A stretch of 64,000 nucleotides of DNA from Enterococcus wangshanyuanii (GCF_002197645.1 NZ_CP021874.1:1178001-1242000), one strand, 5' to 3'. Counted from the first letter of the stretch, positions 40,426 through 48,665 are shown. Notes: generated by a model not told the origin, from the sequence alone. Numbers and translations are program-made.

Positions 40426-41748
40426 CTATGTTCGTTCCATGACTTGGCAAACCACGATTGCTTTCGCCACTAGTGCATTTTCTAAGTACACCTCGATATC
40501 AAGCTTTGCTGAACGTCGTCCAATTTCCAGTACACGCGGTCTTATATCAAGTTCGCTTTCCAGTTGAATCAAACGTAAATAGTGCAGGCTCATTTGTTCA
40601 ATCAAAACATTTCTTCTCTGGTTAGTAATCATCGTTCGCTGTGTCACGTTTGAAATGATTTCGCTTAAAACACCAAAGGAAATTGTTCCTACGCTGTTGA
40701 CCATTTGCGGTGTCACTGTAAATCTAAATTGCCCCTCTTCATTCTTGTCTGTATCATCGACCGGCATTACTTCTCCCGAAATTTGATCTGAGATCGTGTC
40801 TGCGATTTGAGGCTGTCTTTGAACGAGCTGCATGGCTTTCATCACATCTTGTCTAGAAACGAATCCAACCAACGACAAGTCATCTTCAACGACCGGCATC
40901 ACTTCTAGTCCGTCCCAAATCATCTGATGACTCACACTTGCGACACTCATCATTTTTTTGACGATGATCGGATCTTTGGTCATGACTTTGTCCATTGTCA
41001 AGGTCTCCGCTTTTCCAAGAACGTCCTTGGCTGTGACGATTCCCACTAAACGTAAACTCTTGTTCACGACAGGAAATCGGGAATGATGGGTTTTTTCAGA
41101 TAATTTTTGATAATCGGCGATCGTATTTGTTGAAAACAAATAATTCGTTTTCTCCAAACTGGTATAAATATCACTGACCAACATAATATCTTTTTTGATC
41201 AATTGATCACTCAACGCGCGATTGATCATCGTGGCAACTGTAAATGTATCATACGTCGTTCTAAGTACAGGCATTTCTAGTTCATCTGCTAGTTCAGCAA
41301 TTTCTTTTTCTGTATCAAAGCCTCCGGTGATCAACACTGCTGCGCCATTTTCCAGTGCCAGCTTTTGCACCCCTTGGCGGTTCCCCACGATCATCAGCGA
41401 ACCAGGTGTAATATAACGCGTCATCGCCTTTTCTGTCATCGCACCGATGACAAATTTATTCAGAACTTTATCTAAACCAGCAGATCCGCCCAACACATCG
41501 CCTTCAATGATTCGAACTACTTCACCAAAGGTCAACTTTTCAATATGCTTTTTTAATTTCCGCTCAATTCGGATCGTTCCAACCCGCTGAATAGTCGAAA
41601 CTAATCCGATGTTTTCGGCATCTTTGATGGCACGATAGGCCGTTCCCTCACTAACACCAAGATTTTTTGCGATACTTCGAACTGAGATGCGGTCGCCGAT
41701 CGGCAAACCTTCAATGTATTTTAATATTTGATCGTGTTTTGTCGCCAT
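40426..41748 (-). CDS. ytoI: CBS/DRTGG/hotdog-domain transcriptional regulator (YtoI-like)
   Basis: A 440-residue protein. N-terminal winged HTH (RISVRSIAKNLGVSEGTAYRAIKDAE) at about 20-50, DRTGG domain (ENGAAVLITGGFDTEKEIAELA), two CBS modules at about 190-310 (HHSRFPVVNKSLRLVGIVTAKD and MPVVEDDLSLVGFVSRQD), and a C-terminal hotdog domain. CBS pairs usually sense adenine nucleotides, so this likely ties gene expression to nucleotide state. Co-transcribed with nrnA. A terminator-like hairpin in its leader may add control. Confidence 0.88.
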   Translation of the reverse strand: MATKHDQILKYIEGLPIGDRISVRSIAKNLGVSEGTAYRAIKDAENIGLVSTIQRVGTIRIERKLKKHIEKLTFGEVVRIIEGDVLGGSAGLDKVLNKFVIGAMTEKAMTRYITPGSLMIVGNRQGVQKLALENGAAVLITGGFDTEKEIAELADELEMPVLRTTYDTFTVATMINRALSDQLIKKDIMLVSDIYTSLEKTNYLFSTNTIADYQKLSEKTHHSRFPVVNKSLRLVGIVTAKDVLGKAETLTMDKVMTKDPIIVKKMMSVASVSHQMIWDGLEVMPVVEDDLSLVGFVSRQDVMKAMQLVQRQPQIADTISDQISGEVMPVDDTDKNEEGQFRFTVTPQMVNSVGTISFGVLSEIISNVTQRTMITNQRRNVLIEQMSLHYLRLIQLESELDIRPRVLEIGRRSAKLDIEVYLENALVAKAIVVCQVMERT

Positions 41749-41828
41749 AATATCCTCCTAAAACGCTATGTTCTTAAGCATCTATCCACTTTTCTATTTC
41801 TTCAACTCATCTTGACTAGTTTTCATAA

Positions 41829-41875
41829 AAAGACACTGTTTTAATTCCTAATAGCTCCATACTAAAACAGTCTTG
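41829..41875 (-). promoter_or_regulatory. Terminator-like hairpin in the leader of the YtoI-like gene
   Basis: Minus strand AAGACTGTTTTA / TAAAACAGTGTCTT followed by TTTTATG, about 80 bp before the start codon and downstream of a TATACT -10 box (41904-41909). No minus-strand gene lies upstream, so it is either an attenuator or a stop for stray transcripts. The rest of 41749-42124 holds no gene. Confidence 0.45.
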
Positions 41876-42124
41876 ACTCCCTATTTATCGACTTCTTAAA
41901 AAAAGTATAACAAAAAATGGAACTTTTTAGTACAGTTTTTCCTCATTTATTATAACAGAAGTCATAAATAGACGAACAACGGTCAATCCGTCAGGCAATT
42001 TTTCCCATTTTATTTTAAAATAGCTTCTTATTAGTTTACATTACTTATTTTTTTTCATTTTTACTGACATTTATTAGAAAAAAGGAGTACTATAGAATCG
42101 GATTATTTTTAAGGAGATGAAGAA

Positions 42125-43564
42125 ATGGAATCAGTAAATAGTTTTCAAGAAAATCCGATCGTTCAAAAAAATCGATGGTGGATTTTGGTTTCTGTCGCCA
42201 TGTTTACATTTATGTCGACTTTGGATGCCAGTATCGTCAACATTGCTTTACCAACGATTTCAAAAGATATGGGTGTGCCGATGAATCAATCCGAATGGAT
42301 CGTTTCAATTTATTTGATCATCGTTTGTGCCTGTCTACTACTGTTTGGGAAAATTGGGGATAGCTTTGGAAAAATCAAAGTTTACCGAATTGGGACAATC
42401 ATTTTTACGATTGGCTCATTGTTGTGCGGATTCAACCATTCACTAGGGTTTCTTTTATTTGCGCGAATGGTTCAAGGGATTGGCTCGAGTATGACGATGG
42501 CAACAAATTCCGGAATCATCACAGAAGTTTTTCCGTTAAAAGAACGTGGACGAGCATTGGGATCGATCGGTGCATTTGTTTCATTAGGCTCAATTGCAGG
42601 TCCTGGAATCGGCGGATTGATCTTGTCGCAATTTTCTTGGCCGTATATTTTTTGGATCAATGTTCCAGTTGGGATCATCACGATTTTGATTTGTGAAAAA
42701 TTCTTGCCAAAGGATATCACAAAAAGCGGGAAAAAGGTTGATATGGTCGGATTTGGTTTATTTGCGGCATTTATCATGACTTTTTTTGGTGCTATTTTTA
42801 TTGGGCAGGAACTTGGGTTCACTGCTTTATTGCCGCTCAGCTTATTTATTTTAGCACTAGTTACTTTAATAGCTTTTTTACGTATAGAACAGAAAATCGC
42901 ACAACCACTTATTTCATTTAAGATTTTTCAAAATAAAGTTTTTACCATGAGTTTGATCACAGCTGTTTTAATTTTTTCTTCAAACTTTTTTGTAAATGTC
43001 GTCATTCCTTTTTACTTACAAAATGCACGAGGATTGCCTGCCAGTAAAGCAGGACTTTTGATGATGGTCTTTCCTTTACTGATGGTCGTCGGTTCTCCGA
43101 TCAGCGGCTATTTGACAGATAAAATCGGAACAAAGTTGTTAACTTTTGCTGGATTGGTCTTACTATCCATTACTTCTTTGATGTATATGTTCCTAAATCA
43201 AGGAACACCGATCTGGTACTATATTCTAGCGACCGGCATCATGGGACTTGGCAATGCGCTTTTTCAATCACCAAATAATACGACTGTCATGAGCAGTGTT
43301 GCTAAAGAGGATCTTGGTGTCGCTGGGAGCATGAATTCATTTGCTCGAAATTTAGGGATGGTTCTGGGAATCGCTTTAGCAACAACTATTTTGTATCATT
43401 CGATGAGTGTTGCGTATGGCGCTCGTGTCACAACTTACATCAATGAGCGGCCTGATATTTTTATTTTCGGTATGCGAATAACTTTTCTAGGTTCATTTAT
43501 CCTCTGCTTATCAGCACTGGGATTGACGTTCTATCGTTCATTAAAACTAAAAAAAGGAAACTGA
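42125..43564 (+). CDS. MFS transporter of the 14-TM DHA2 (EmrB/QacA) drug exporter family
   Basis: A 479-residue protein with 14 predicted helices. It shows the motif WWILVSVAMFTFMSTLDASIVNIALPTI in helix 1 (motif D1), motif A GKIGDSFGKIKVYRIG, and motif C GSIAGPGIGGLI in helix 5. It is probably a proton-driven exporter of drugs or toxic compounds; the substrate is unknown. The ribosome site AAGGAG precedes ATG. It ends at a terminator shared with the convergent holin gene. Confidence 0.88.
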   Translation: MESVNSFQENPIVQKNRWWILVSVAMFTFMSTLDASIVNIALPTISKDMGVPMNQSEWIVSIYLIIVCACLLLFGKIGDSFGKIKVYRIGTIIFTIGSLLCGFNHSLGFLLFARMVQGIGSSMTMATNSGIITEVFPLKERGRALGSIGAFVSLGSIAGPGIGGLILSQFSWPYIFWINVPVGIITILICEKFLPKDITKSGKKVDMVGFGLFAAFIMTFFGAIFIGQELGFTALLPLSLFILALVTLIAFLRIEQKIAQPLISFKIFQNKVFTMSLITAVLIFSSNFFVNVVIPFYLQNARGLPASKAGLLMMVFPLLMVVGSPISGYLTDKIGTKLLTFAGLVLLSITSLMYMFLNQGTPIWYYILATGIMGLGNALFQSPNNTTVMSSVAKEDLGVAGSMNSFARNLGMVLGIALATTILYHSMSVAYGARVTTYINERPDIFIFGMRITFLGSFILCLSALGLTFYRSLKLKKGN

Positions 43565-43596
43565 CTGCAGGACTTCTGCTTCAGTTTCCTTTTTTT
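43552..43596. terminator. Bidirectional terminator between the MFS and holin genes
   Basis: GGAAACTGA / TCAGTTTCC stem with AAAAAA before and TTTTTTT after, so it can serve both converging transcripts. Confidence 0.88.
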
Positions 43597-43610
43597 CAGT
43601 TCGCCCATGA

Positions 43611-44000
43611 TTACTTTTCGTCTTTGTCATCTTTGAAATTTTTAAGAAAGTCTTCAAATAACTCTGTGCCGATGCCCATTTTTTTATAGTTTTCTAAAAT
43701 AGACTTCAATTCCATCAATAGATAGCCGATATATAATACATAAATCAAACCAACTCCTGTTCCGCCAGGGATCAGCGGAGCCAATGGTACAAAAAACATG
43801 AGCAATACCATGCTCGCAATCTTTCTTAAAATCCCATTGATCCCCACTTTACTTAAAAAATGAATATCTGGATTGATTTTAGCTGCTAAACTACCGCTTA
43901 AAAAATCTATGATCATTGCAACACAAATCAAAGCCAACACATAAATTGCTTTGTGATCAGCATCTACTAGAAAACGATCTAAATACTCAAACATTTTCAT
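43611..44000 (-). CDS. Phage holin, TcdE/holin-4 family
   Basis: A 129-residue protein with the family pattern MIIDFLSGSLAAKIN, ILRKIASMVLLMFFVPLAPLIPGG, and VLYIGYLLMELKSILENYKKMG: three membrane segments and a charged cytoplasmic tail rich in Lys/Asp. Such holins make membrane pores and, in Clostridioides difficile TcdE, also help toxin release. ATG at 44000 has AAGGTGG 5 nt upstream. No endolysin gene is adjacent. A possible promoter (TTAGCA-17-TAAAAT, 44055-44083) lies just upstream and may be the target of the neighbouring ArpU-type regulator. Confidence 0.85.
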   Translation of the reverse strand: MKMFEYLDRFLVDADHKAIYVLALICVAMIIDFLSGSLAAKINPDIHFLSKVGINGILRKIASMVLLMFFVPLAPLIPGGTGVGLIYVLYIGYLLMELKSILENYKKMGIGTELFEDFLKNFKDDKDEK

Positions 44001-44146
44001 AATTACCACCTTTTCTTTATTTATAAGATTCTCCAATAGTCTAATGAATGCCTTATTTTAGTCTCTTTCTCTTCATTTGCTAATGGGTACTGTTAGTTTA
44101 CCTGTTTTTCATTCGATCCGGCTGCCGTTTTTCTCCCAGAATCATG

Positions 44147-44569
44147 TCATTTTTCTATCAATAGCTGCCCACTTTCATAAGACTCTGCAAAACGGATCAT
44201 TGCCTTATCCAGCTCACGGTAAAACTTACTTTCGCTCATATGGTAAGTCATATATAATGCAATATTTGTGGTAAACTGACGATCCATATATTTGTCATAG
44301 AGCAATTGCCGATCATATCGATCTAATTGATTCATTGCATTCGTAATTTTTGTCAACTCATTAGCAGCCAGTCTTTTTCGGTCAATGATCGTTTCAGCTC
44401 GTTGTATTGGATTATTCGTATTTTGGTTCACTTCAAATACATAAGAAGCAGTGATTTTAGGAACATTCTTCTCTCCGGCAATTCTCAATAATGAGCGGTA
44501 GGTACTCAACAGCTCATGAACCTTTTTTTTCGTTTTCTTTCGATCGATTTCGGGAAATAATATCATCAT
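44147..44569 (-). CDS. arpU: ArpU-family phage late-gene regulator
   Basis: A 140-residue protein with the ArpU layout: a coiled N-terminal helix rich in Lys, the KITASYVFEVNQNTNNPIQRAE segment, and a C-terminal sigma-region-4-like part (DRYDRQLLYDKYMDRQFTTNIALYMTYHMSESKFYRELDKAM). ArpU was first named as an autolysin regulator in Enterococcus hirae and is now seen as a phage late-transcription activator. Its position next to a holin fits that. The ribosome site is GGAGAGG before two adjacent ATG codons. Confidence 0.85.
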   Translation of the reverse strand: MMILFPEIDRKKTKKKVHELLSTYRSLLRIAGEKNVPKITASYVFEVNQNTNNPIQRAETIIDRKRLAANELTKITNAMNQLDRYDRQLLYDKYMDRQFTTNIALYMTYHMSESKFYRELDKAMIRFAESYESGQLLIEK

Positions 44570-44587
44570 TTATCCTCTCCTTTATAA

Positions 44588-44767
44588 TTAGTCTTCTTCT
44601 AACGTTAGCTGATCTGGTAAAACTTCTTTTGTCTGTTTTATTTGCTGTTCCTCATAGAAAATTTCTTTTGCCAATTCTTTTGCTTGTGCTTCTGCTTGCA
44701 GATCACCTAATTCTGCTAAATGTAAAAAGTAAACAAGTAATTTACTTTTTACTCTTCGCTTATTCAT
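44588..44767 (-). CDS. Small helical protein of the phage-derived island
   Basis: A 59-residue charged, helical protein (MNKRRVKSKLLVYFLHLAEL at the start, acidic C terminus) with no recognised family. The start at 44767 has AGGAGG 8 nt upstream. It is 18 bp before arpU and shares its direction, so it is likely the first gene of the minus-strand operon controlled by the operators near 45.0 kb. Confidence 0.65.
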   Translation of the reverse strand: MNKRRVKSKLLVYFLHLAELGDLQAEAQAKELAKEIFYEEQQIKQTKEVLPDQLTLEED

Positions 44768-44838
44768 CTCGTACACCTCCTAGAAAATCATTTTTATCTT
44801 CATCAATTTAGTGAATTTGCTAATATTAAGTAAAAAAA

Positions 44839-44867
44839 TTGACTTTAAATAGCATTTACGCTATTAT
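44839..44867 (+). promoter_or_regulatory. Plus-strand promoter with embedded palindrome
   Basis: TTGACT (44839-44844), 17-bp spacer, TATTAT (44862-44867). The palindrome AATAGC...GCTATT (44848-44865) covers the spacer and part of the -10, so a bound repressor would block it. It reads towards the repressor gene about 200 bp away. Confidence 0.6.
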
Positions 44868-44976
44868 ATAGGTATAGTTAAACAAGCTTATTTCTACTTA
44901 CACCACTTTTTATTTTTGCGGTCAGGTAAAGGAATCGCTTGAGTAACTGCTTACTTATAAATTAGCTTATAAGAAC

Positions 44977-45005
44977 AGTATAATAGCTTAAAAGCTAATT
45001 GTCAA
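44977..45005 (-). promoter_or_regulatory. Minus-strand promoter of the arpU/holin side
   Basis: TTGACA (45000-45005), 17-bp spacer, TATACT (44977-44982) on the minus strand. The operator TAGCTT-AA-AAGCTA lies entirely inside the spacer. Confidence 0.75.
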
Positions 45006-45026
45006 TTAAAAATAGCTTAAAAGCTA
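44984..45026. promoter_or_regulatory. Two identical operator palindromes
   Basis: ATAGCTTAAAAGCTAATT occurs twice, with cores TAGCTTAAAAGCTA at 44984-44997 and 45013-45026, centres 29 bp apart (nearly three helical turns). A partial site TTAGCTTATAAG lies at 44962-44973. The natural ligand is the CI-like repressor encoded just downstream. Confidence 0.75.
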
Positions 45027-45064
45027 ATTTATTTTTCATTTAGGCTTATGAAAGGTTGAAAAAC

Positions 45065-45442
45065 ATGAGTTTAACTTACAGAATCAAAGAGCTGGCTGAT
45101 CAAAAGAAAGTTACTTTTGCTGAAATTGAACGGAATACAGGAATTTCTAATGGACAAATCCGCCGTTGGGACACTTCTTCTCCTAAAATAGAAAACATTC
45201 AAAAGGTCGCTGATTATTTTGATGTTTCTACAGATTATCTACTAGGGAGATCAAATACTCCAGCACTTGAAGAACAACTTCCTGAAGATGCTCTTTCTTC
45301 GCAGATCATGTTTCGAATGAATACTGAAGGGCTGTCAGAAGCTGAGGTAGATGAATTGAAAGATGAAGTGGACCGTTTTCTTCGATTCAGGAGGTCTGAA
45401 ATCGAGCGTGAACGCGAACTAAAACAAGACGACAAGGCGTGA
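45065..45442 (+). CDS. CI/Cro-type HTH repressor
   Basis: A 125-residue protein with an N-terminal HTH_3 domain (YRIKELADQKKVTFAEIERNTGISNGQIRRW ... KIENIQKVADYFDVSTDYLLGR) and a charged helical C terminus without a peptidase domain. ATG at 45065 has AAAGG 9 nt upstream. Phage repressors of this kind rely on a separate ImmA-type protease for removal, and one follows 4 bp downstream. It probably binds the two palindromes upstream. Confidence 0.87.
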   Translation: MSLTYRIKELADQKKVTFAEIERNTGISNGQIRRWDTSSPKIENIQKVADYFDVSTDYLLGRSNTPALEEQLPEDALSSQIMFRMNTEGLSEAEVDELKDEVDRFLRFRRSEIERERELKQDDKA

Positions 45443-45446
45443 TTGG

Positions 45447-46124
45447 ATGACAGAGCAAATTGATGAATACCTTAGTTTTTCAGATCAAATCAACGATTAT
45501 ATTTCTGCTGTGATGGTTGCTAATAATATCGGCTATGAACATTATAACTGTTCCTATCTGTGGGATTATGTTAAATCAAAAGGAGTCTATATGCGAGGAT
45601 TCCCTTTCGACGGTGTAGCAAAAGACCGCATTTCTGGTATGATCGTCCAAGATGCTTTAGAAACAACCATTGGGTATAATCAACATATGAGTGAGAAGAG
45701 AAAAAAATTTACGATCAGCCATGAAATCACTCATTATTTATTTCATATGGGTGACGGCAAAACAATTTTCACAGATACTGAACGTAGCTTACATTATTCT
45801 TATAATGAAGAGCTTCATGAATTTCAGGCAAACATCGGTGCATCAGCTATCCTCGTTCCTGATGTCGTCTTATTCCGCTTTTTAAAGGACGGCTGGAATT
45901 TAGCCCAGTTGTCGCAACATTTTGGGATTTCTGAAAGTGCCTTATACGTCCGCTTGATTCAAACCATGCAAGCGAACTTTGGTGTTTCCTTTGTTGCAGC
46001 AAAAATGAATGCTGATGCAATCCGTTATAAATTTAGTGGAAAAGGGCAACGGGCAGCGATCGAACTTGGCACCAATCTGGAAACAAGGCTTTTCAAAACA
46101 AATCGGTTTATTGAGGCTTTATAA
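45447..46124 (+). CDS. ImmA/IrrE-family metallopeptidase
   Basis: A 225-residue protein with the zinc motif HEITH at 92-96 (KKFTISHEITHYLFH), the downstream acidic ligand region ELHEFQANIGASAILVP, and a C-terminal helical domain (HFGISESALYVRLIQTM). This family cleaves partner HTH repressors, as ImmA does for ICEBs1. Four base pairs after the repressor gene, so co-translated. A toxin-antitoxin-like use of the pair is an alternative. Confidence 0.88.
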   Translation: MTEQIDEYLSFSDQINDYISAVMVANNIGYEHYNCSYLWDYVKSKGVYMRGFPFDGVAKDRISGMIVQDALETTIGYNQHMSEKRKKFTISHEITHYLFHMGDGKTIFTDTERSLHYSYNEELHEFQANIGASAILVPDVVLFRFLKDGWNLAQLSQHFGISESALYVRLIQTMQANFGVSFVAAKMNADAIRYKFSGKGQRAAIELGTNLETRLFKTNRFIEAL

Positions 46125-46130
46125 CTAAAA

Positions 46131-46356
46131 GAGGCTGAGACAAAAGTGCTTAGCTCCGATAATTAAGAAGGAATTCACAAAAATTGCTTTTCAATTTTTT
46201 GTGAATTTCGGCTTATTTCCGAAGACTTCAACTCTTAGTACTTTAGCACTTAGAATTTGATGTATTCGAAGCGTAGCGTAGTAGCTGCTTTTTTTTTCGC
46301 CGTTTATTCAGATTTAGAGAGCGAAACAAAACTGATTTTTAGTTTTGCCCGCTCTC
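46131..46356 (+). repeat. Dispersed structured 3' element, copy 2 (after the ImmA-type gene)
   Basis: About 226 bp, same orientation relative to its gene as copies 1 and 3. It starts GAGGCTGAGACAAAAGTGC 6 bp after the stop codon, carries the nested GAATTCAC...GTGAATTT repeat, has an extra insert of about 60 bp near 46243-46300, and ends in GAGAGCGAAACAAAACT / AGTTTTGCCCGCTCTC then TTTTG. The outer stem is GAGAGCG/CGCTCTC here but GAGTGCG/CGCACTC in the other copies: paired changes that keep base pairing. Confidence 0.85.
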
Positions 46357-46423
46357 TTTTGATTCAACTACATCCGCGCTTATCCATTATCTAGGAGTAA
46401 GCCAATTTATTTCATTCAAAACA

Positions 46424-46459
46424 ATAAAAAAAACCACCACGACCGTCGTCTGTGGTGGA
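46424..46459 (-). terminator. Orphan minus-strand terminator
   Basis: Minus strand CCACCACAGACGACGG..TCGTGGTGG followed by eight T. No recognisable minus-strand gene lies upstream (46460-46845), so it may end a small RNA or a very short gene. That stretch also contains a hairpin TTACTC/GAGTAA at about 46474-46492 and a GCGG/CCGC stem with T run near 46761-46777 in the leader of the next plus gene. Confidence 0.6.
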
Positions 46460-46845
46460 AATGAAGGTTGTTATTTACTCTTGGTAGGAGTAAGTATGAA
46501 AAACCAATTCGGGATAATTGGCATGAAAGTATATTAACATCCTCATCTAAAATAATTATGAACAGCTATTTTGTATTTCATAAAAAAACCATTAGTAAAT
46601 ACTCATATAACGCAATTTTTACCAACTTATTCTACTTGCGTTTATAAACCATATTAGTTCCAACATTGATAAGGCTGTGCTACACTTTTAATAGAAGTAA
46701 TCAACCGTTTCAATGTCACTAGCTCCATGAACCAGTTTTGCTGAAAACGTAAATGAGTATGCGGAGATCCGCTTTTTATTTTACTTTTAAGCCAGCTTAA
46801 ACTGAACTAGCTCATTCAGCTTTTAAATTTTAGGAGGAATGTATT

Positions 46846-47976
46846 ATGGTAAATCAAGAAAAAGACACACTTTCTGTTTTATTCTCTGATGATGTTCACG
46901 GTCCCTTTGTAACGTTTATTTTAAACACACACGTTGCACATCAAGATGTTGAAAAAGATTCTCTAGCTTTCAAAAACTTTGGAAAAGCTGCAAAAGTCCG
47001 CTTTGAAAAAAAATACACGACACGCTCATGGGCACCGTTCCAAGATAAGATCGATGCGTTACTTGCAGATTCCTCATTTTGGCGCAATGCAACGAAAAGT
47101 GTGTCGATCATTTTCACTGAAAATGATGTGTTTATCCATCGTTTAGATGTTCCTGTTAACGACCAATATTATGTTGACGATCGACCTTATCTTTTAGGGA
47201 TCATCAAAAACAACCAATTCAACTATCGTTATTATCTACTGGCGCTAAATCGTGATTCGATGCAGCTATACCTAGTTGAAAATAGTCATGTGACAAAAGT
47301 TGAATTACCTGAGGATGCTCCGACAGATTTAGTTGGAACCCTAGGTGATGAATTGACCGGCGGAAATTTAAATTACTCCACTAAAGGCGGCTCAGGTTAT
47401 AATGGTTCTTCTAAAGAAGGAGTAGCCTATCACGGTGTCAATACAAAAGATCAAGAGGTGCAGATCGACTGGACAAACTATTATCAAGCAATCGATAATT
47501 ACCTAAAAGATACATTTGTCAACCCTGACCAGTTGCCGATCCGTCTGTATGCGTTGCCTGAAAATCAAACCCTATTCAAAAAAATTGCCAAAAACGCTTA
47601 TTTAAAAACAGATACGGCTGTTACCTCTTCTCCAGCTCAAGCTTCAATCACTGAAATTGAGAAAGCGGCGGAAAAAATCAATCAAGACTTAGAAAAAAAT
47701 GAGACAACAACCTATAATCTCCTATTAGATAAAAAATACGTAGATCAACTTGCAGACATCGCTCCTGCTGCAGAAGAGGGAAAAATCTCACATTTCTTTA
47801 TCTCAACAGCAAATCTCGTTGATAAAACGACCGAAATGTCTAACGAAGAATTTGACCGTAGAAAAGTCTTGAATAAAGTGACAAATAAAATTTTAAAAAC
47901 AGGTGGTAAAGTATTCATTCTAGATCAAAAAGCCTCACCTGATGAAAAATCCTTAGTTGCGATTTTACGTTATTAG
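46846..47976 (+). CDS. Bacterial release-factor-1-like (baeRF) family protein
   Basis: A 376-residue soluble protein. Its length, the segment PYLLGIIKNNQFNYRYYLLAL with LNRDSMQLYLVE, and the C-terminal SLVAILRY ending (the V-A-I-L-R-Y close of eRF1 domain 3-like folds) fit the bacterial archaeo-eukaryotic release factor families, probably baeRF family 6 or a neighbour. Role unknown; a ribosome-related or stress function is inferred from the fold. The start has AGGAGG 8 nt upstream. A long leader and its own terminator make it a single-gene unit. Confidence 0.65.
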   Translation: MVNQEKDTLSVLFSDDVHGPFVTFILNTHVAHQDVEKDSLAFKNFGKAAKVRFEKKYTTRSWAPFQDKIDALLADSSFWRNATKSVSIIFTENDVFIHRLDVPVNDQYYVDDRPYLLGIIKNNQFNYRYYLLALNRDSMQLYLVENSHVTKVELPEDAPTDLVGTLGDELTGGNLNYSTKGGSGYNGSSKEGVAYHGVNTKDQEVQIDWTNYYQAIDNYLKDTFVNPDQLPIRLYALPENQTLFKKIAKNAYLKTDTAVTSSPAQASITEIEKAAEKINQDLEKNETTTYNLLLDKKYVDQLADIAPAAEEGKISHFFISTANLVDKTTEMSNEEFDRRKVLNKVTNKILKTGGKVFILDQKASPDEKSLVAILRY

Positions 47977-47990
47977 TAGCTAAAATGGAC

Positions 47991-48028
47991 AAGAGCCGCT
48001 CAACTAACGCGTTGAGCGGCTCTTTAAT
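47991..48028 (+). terminator. Terminator after the baeRF-like gene
   Basis: GAGCCGCTCAA / TTGAGCGGCTC perfect 11-bp stem followed by TTTAATT. Confidence 0.88.
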
Positions 48029-48322
48029 TAAGATGTTTAAATATTTTGTTAGCTATAAACCAAGTGAAACTATCTATTAGTAAGGATAACCTTATTCTCA
48101 TCTATACAATTTGAACCCTTCCTACTTTCAAATCTATGCAGTTCCAAGACTGCGCCTTCGGAATAGATTTCAACGATATAACTCTATCATTACTTTCATA
48201 TTTAACGCTTAATACCTCTATACTATAACAGAACTAAGTTTTTTTTGACAATTAATCTTTATTTCTTAACAAATTTTTACAATTTCAAAGAGATATCACT
48301 AGTCAAGAACAAGGAAATATGC
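48029..48322. other. Gene-free region with a compact hairpin
   Basis: At 48131-48170 AATCTAT...ATAGATT encloses GCAGT-loop-ACTGC. No open frame. Purpose unknown. Confidence 0.4.
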
Positions 48323-48447
48323 TATTATAAGAGTGTAGTTTTTGGTCGGTAATATATGTGTAGCTGTTTCAAATAAACATCTTCCACATTTTCACCTTTC
48401 AAGTAATTGCAAAATACGTGTATACACACATAGGAGGATTTTTTATT
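48323..48447 (+). promoter_or_regulatory. Extended -10 promoter and long leader of the cold-shock gene
   Basis: TGCTATTAT (TATTAT at 48323-48328) is an extended -10. About 110 nt of untranslated leader follow, as usual for cspA-type mRNAs whose structure responds to temperature. AGGAGG lies about 10 nt before the ATG. Confidence 0.6.
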
Positions 48448-48648
48448 ATGGAAACAGGTACAGTAAAATGGTTTAACTCAGACAAAGGTTTTGGATTTAT
48501 CACTGCAGAAAACGGTAACGATGTATTCGTACATTTCTCAGCTATCCAAGGCGACGGATTCAAAACTTTAGAAGAAGGTCAAGCAGTGACTTTCGACGTA
48601 GAAGAAGGCCAACGTGGACCTCAAGCTACTAACGTTAACAAAGCATAA
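48448..48648 (+). CDS. cspA: Cold-shock protein, CspA family
   Basis: A 66-residue OB-fold RNA chaperone. [19 protein letters not shown] carries RNP1 (KGFGFI, 13-18), and DVFVHF (RNP2, 26-30) follows. It binds single-stranded RNA/DNA and melts mRNA structure at low temperature. The true start is the ATG at 48448 behind AGGAGG, not the earlier in-frame alternative codons. Single gene flanked by a terminator shared with icd. The exact paralogue (cspA/B/C/D) cannot be told. Confidence 0.95.
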   Translation: METGTVKWFNSDKGFGFITAENGNDVFVHFSAIQGDGFKTLEEGQAVTFDVEEGQRGPQATNVNKA

Positions 48649-48665
48649 TTAACCTTAGTAAACTC

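Noticed and set aside
43611..46124. Complete prophage
   Set aside because: No integrase, attachment repeats, replication, head, tail or endolysin genes were seen around the five phage-type genes.
46460..46720. Fst-like type I toxin gene
   Set aside because: The short frames present (13-21 codons) lack the hydrophobic helix of Fst toxins and have poor ribosome sites.
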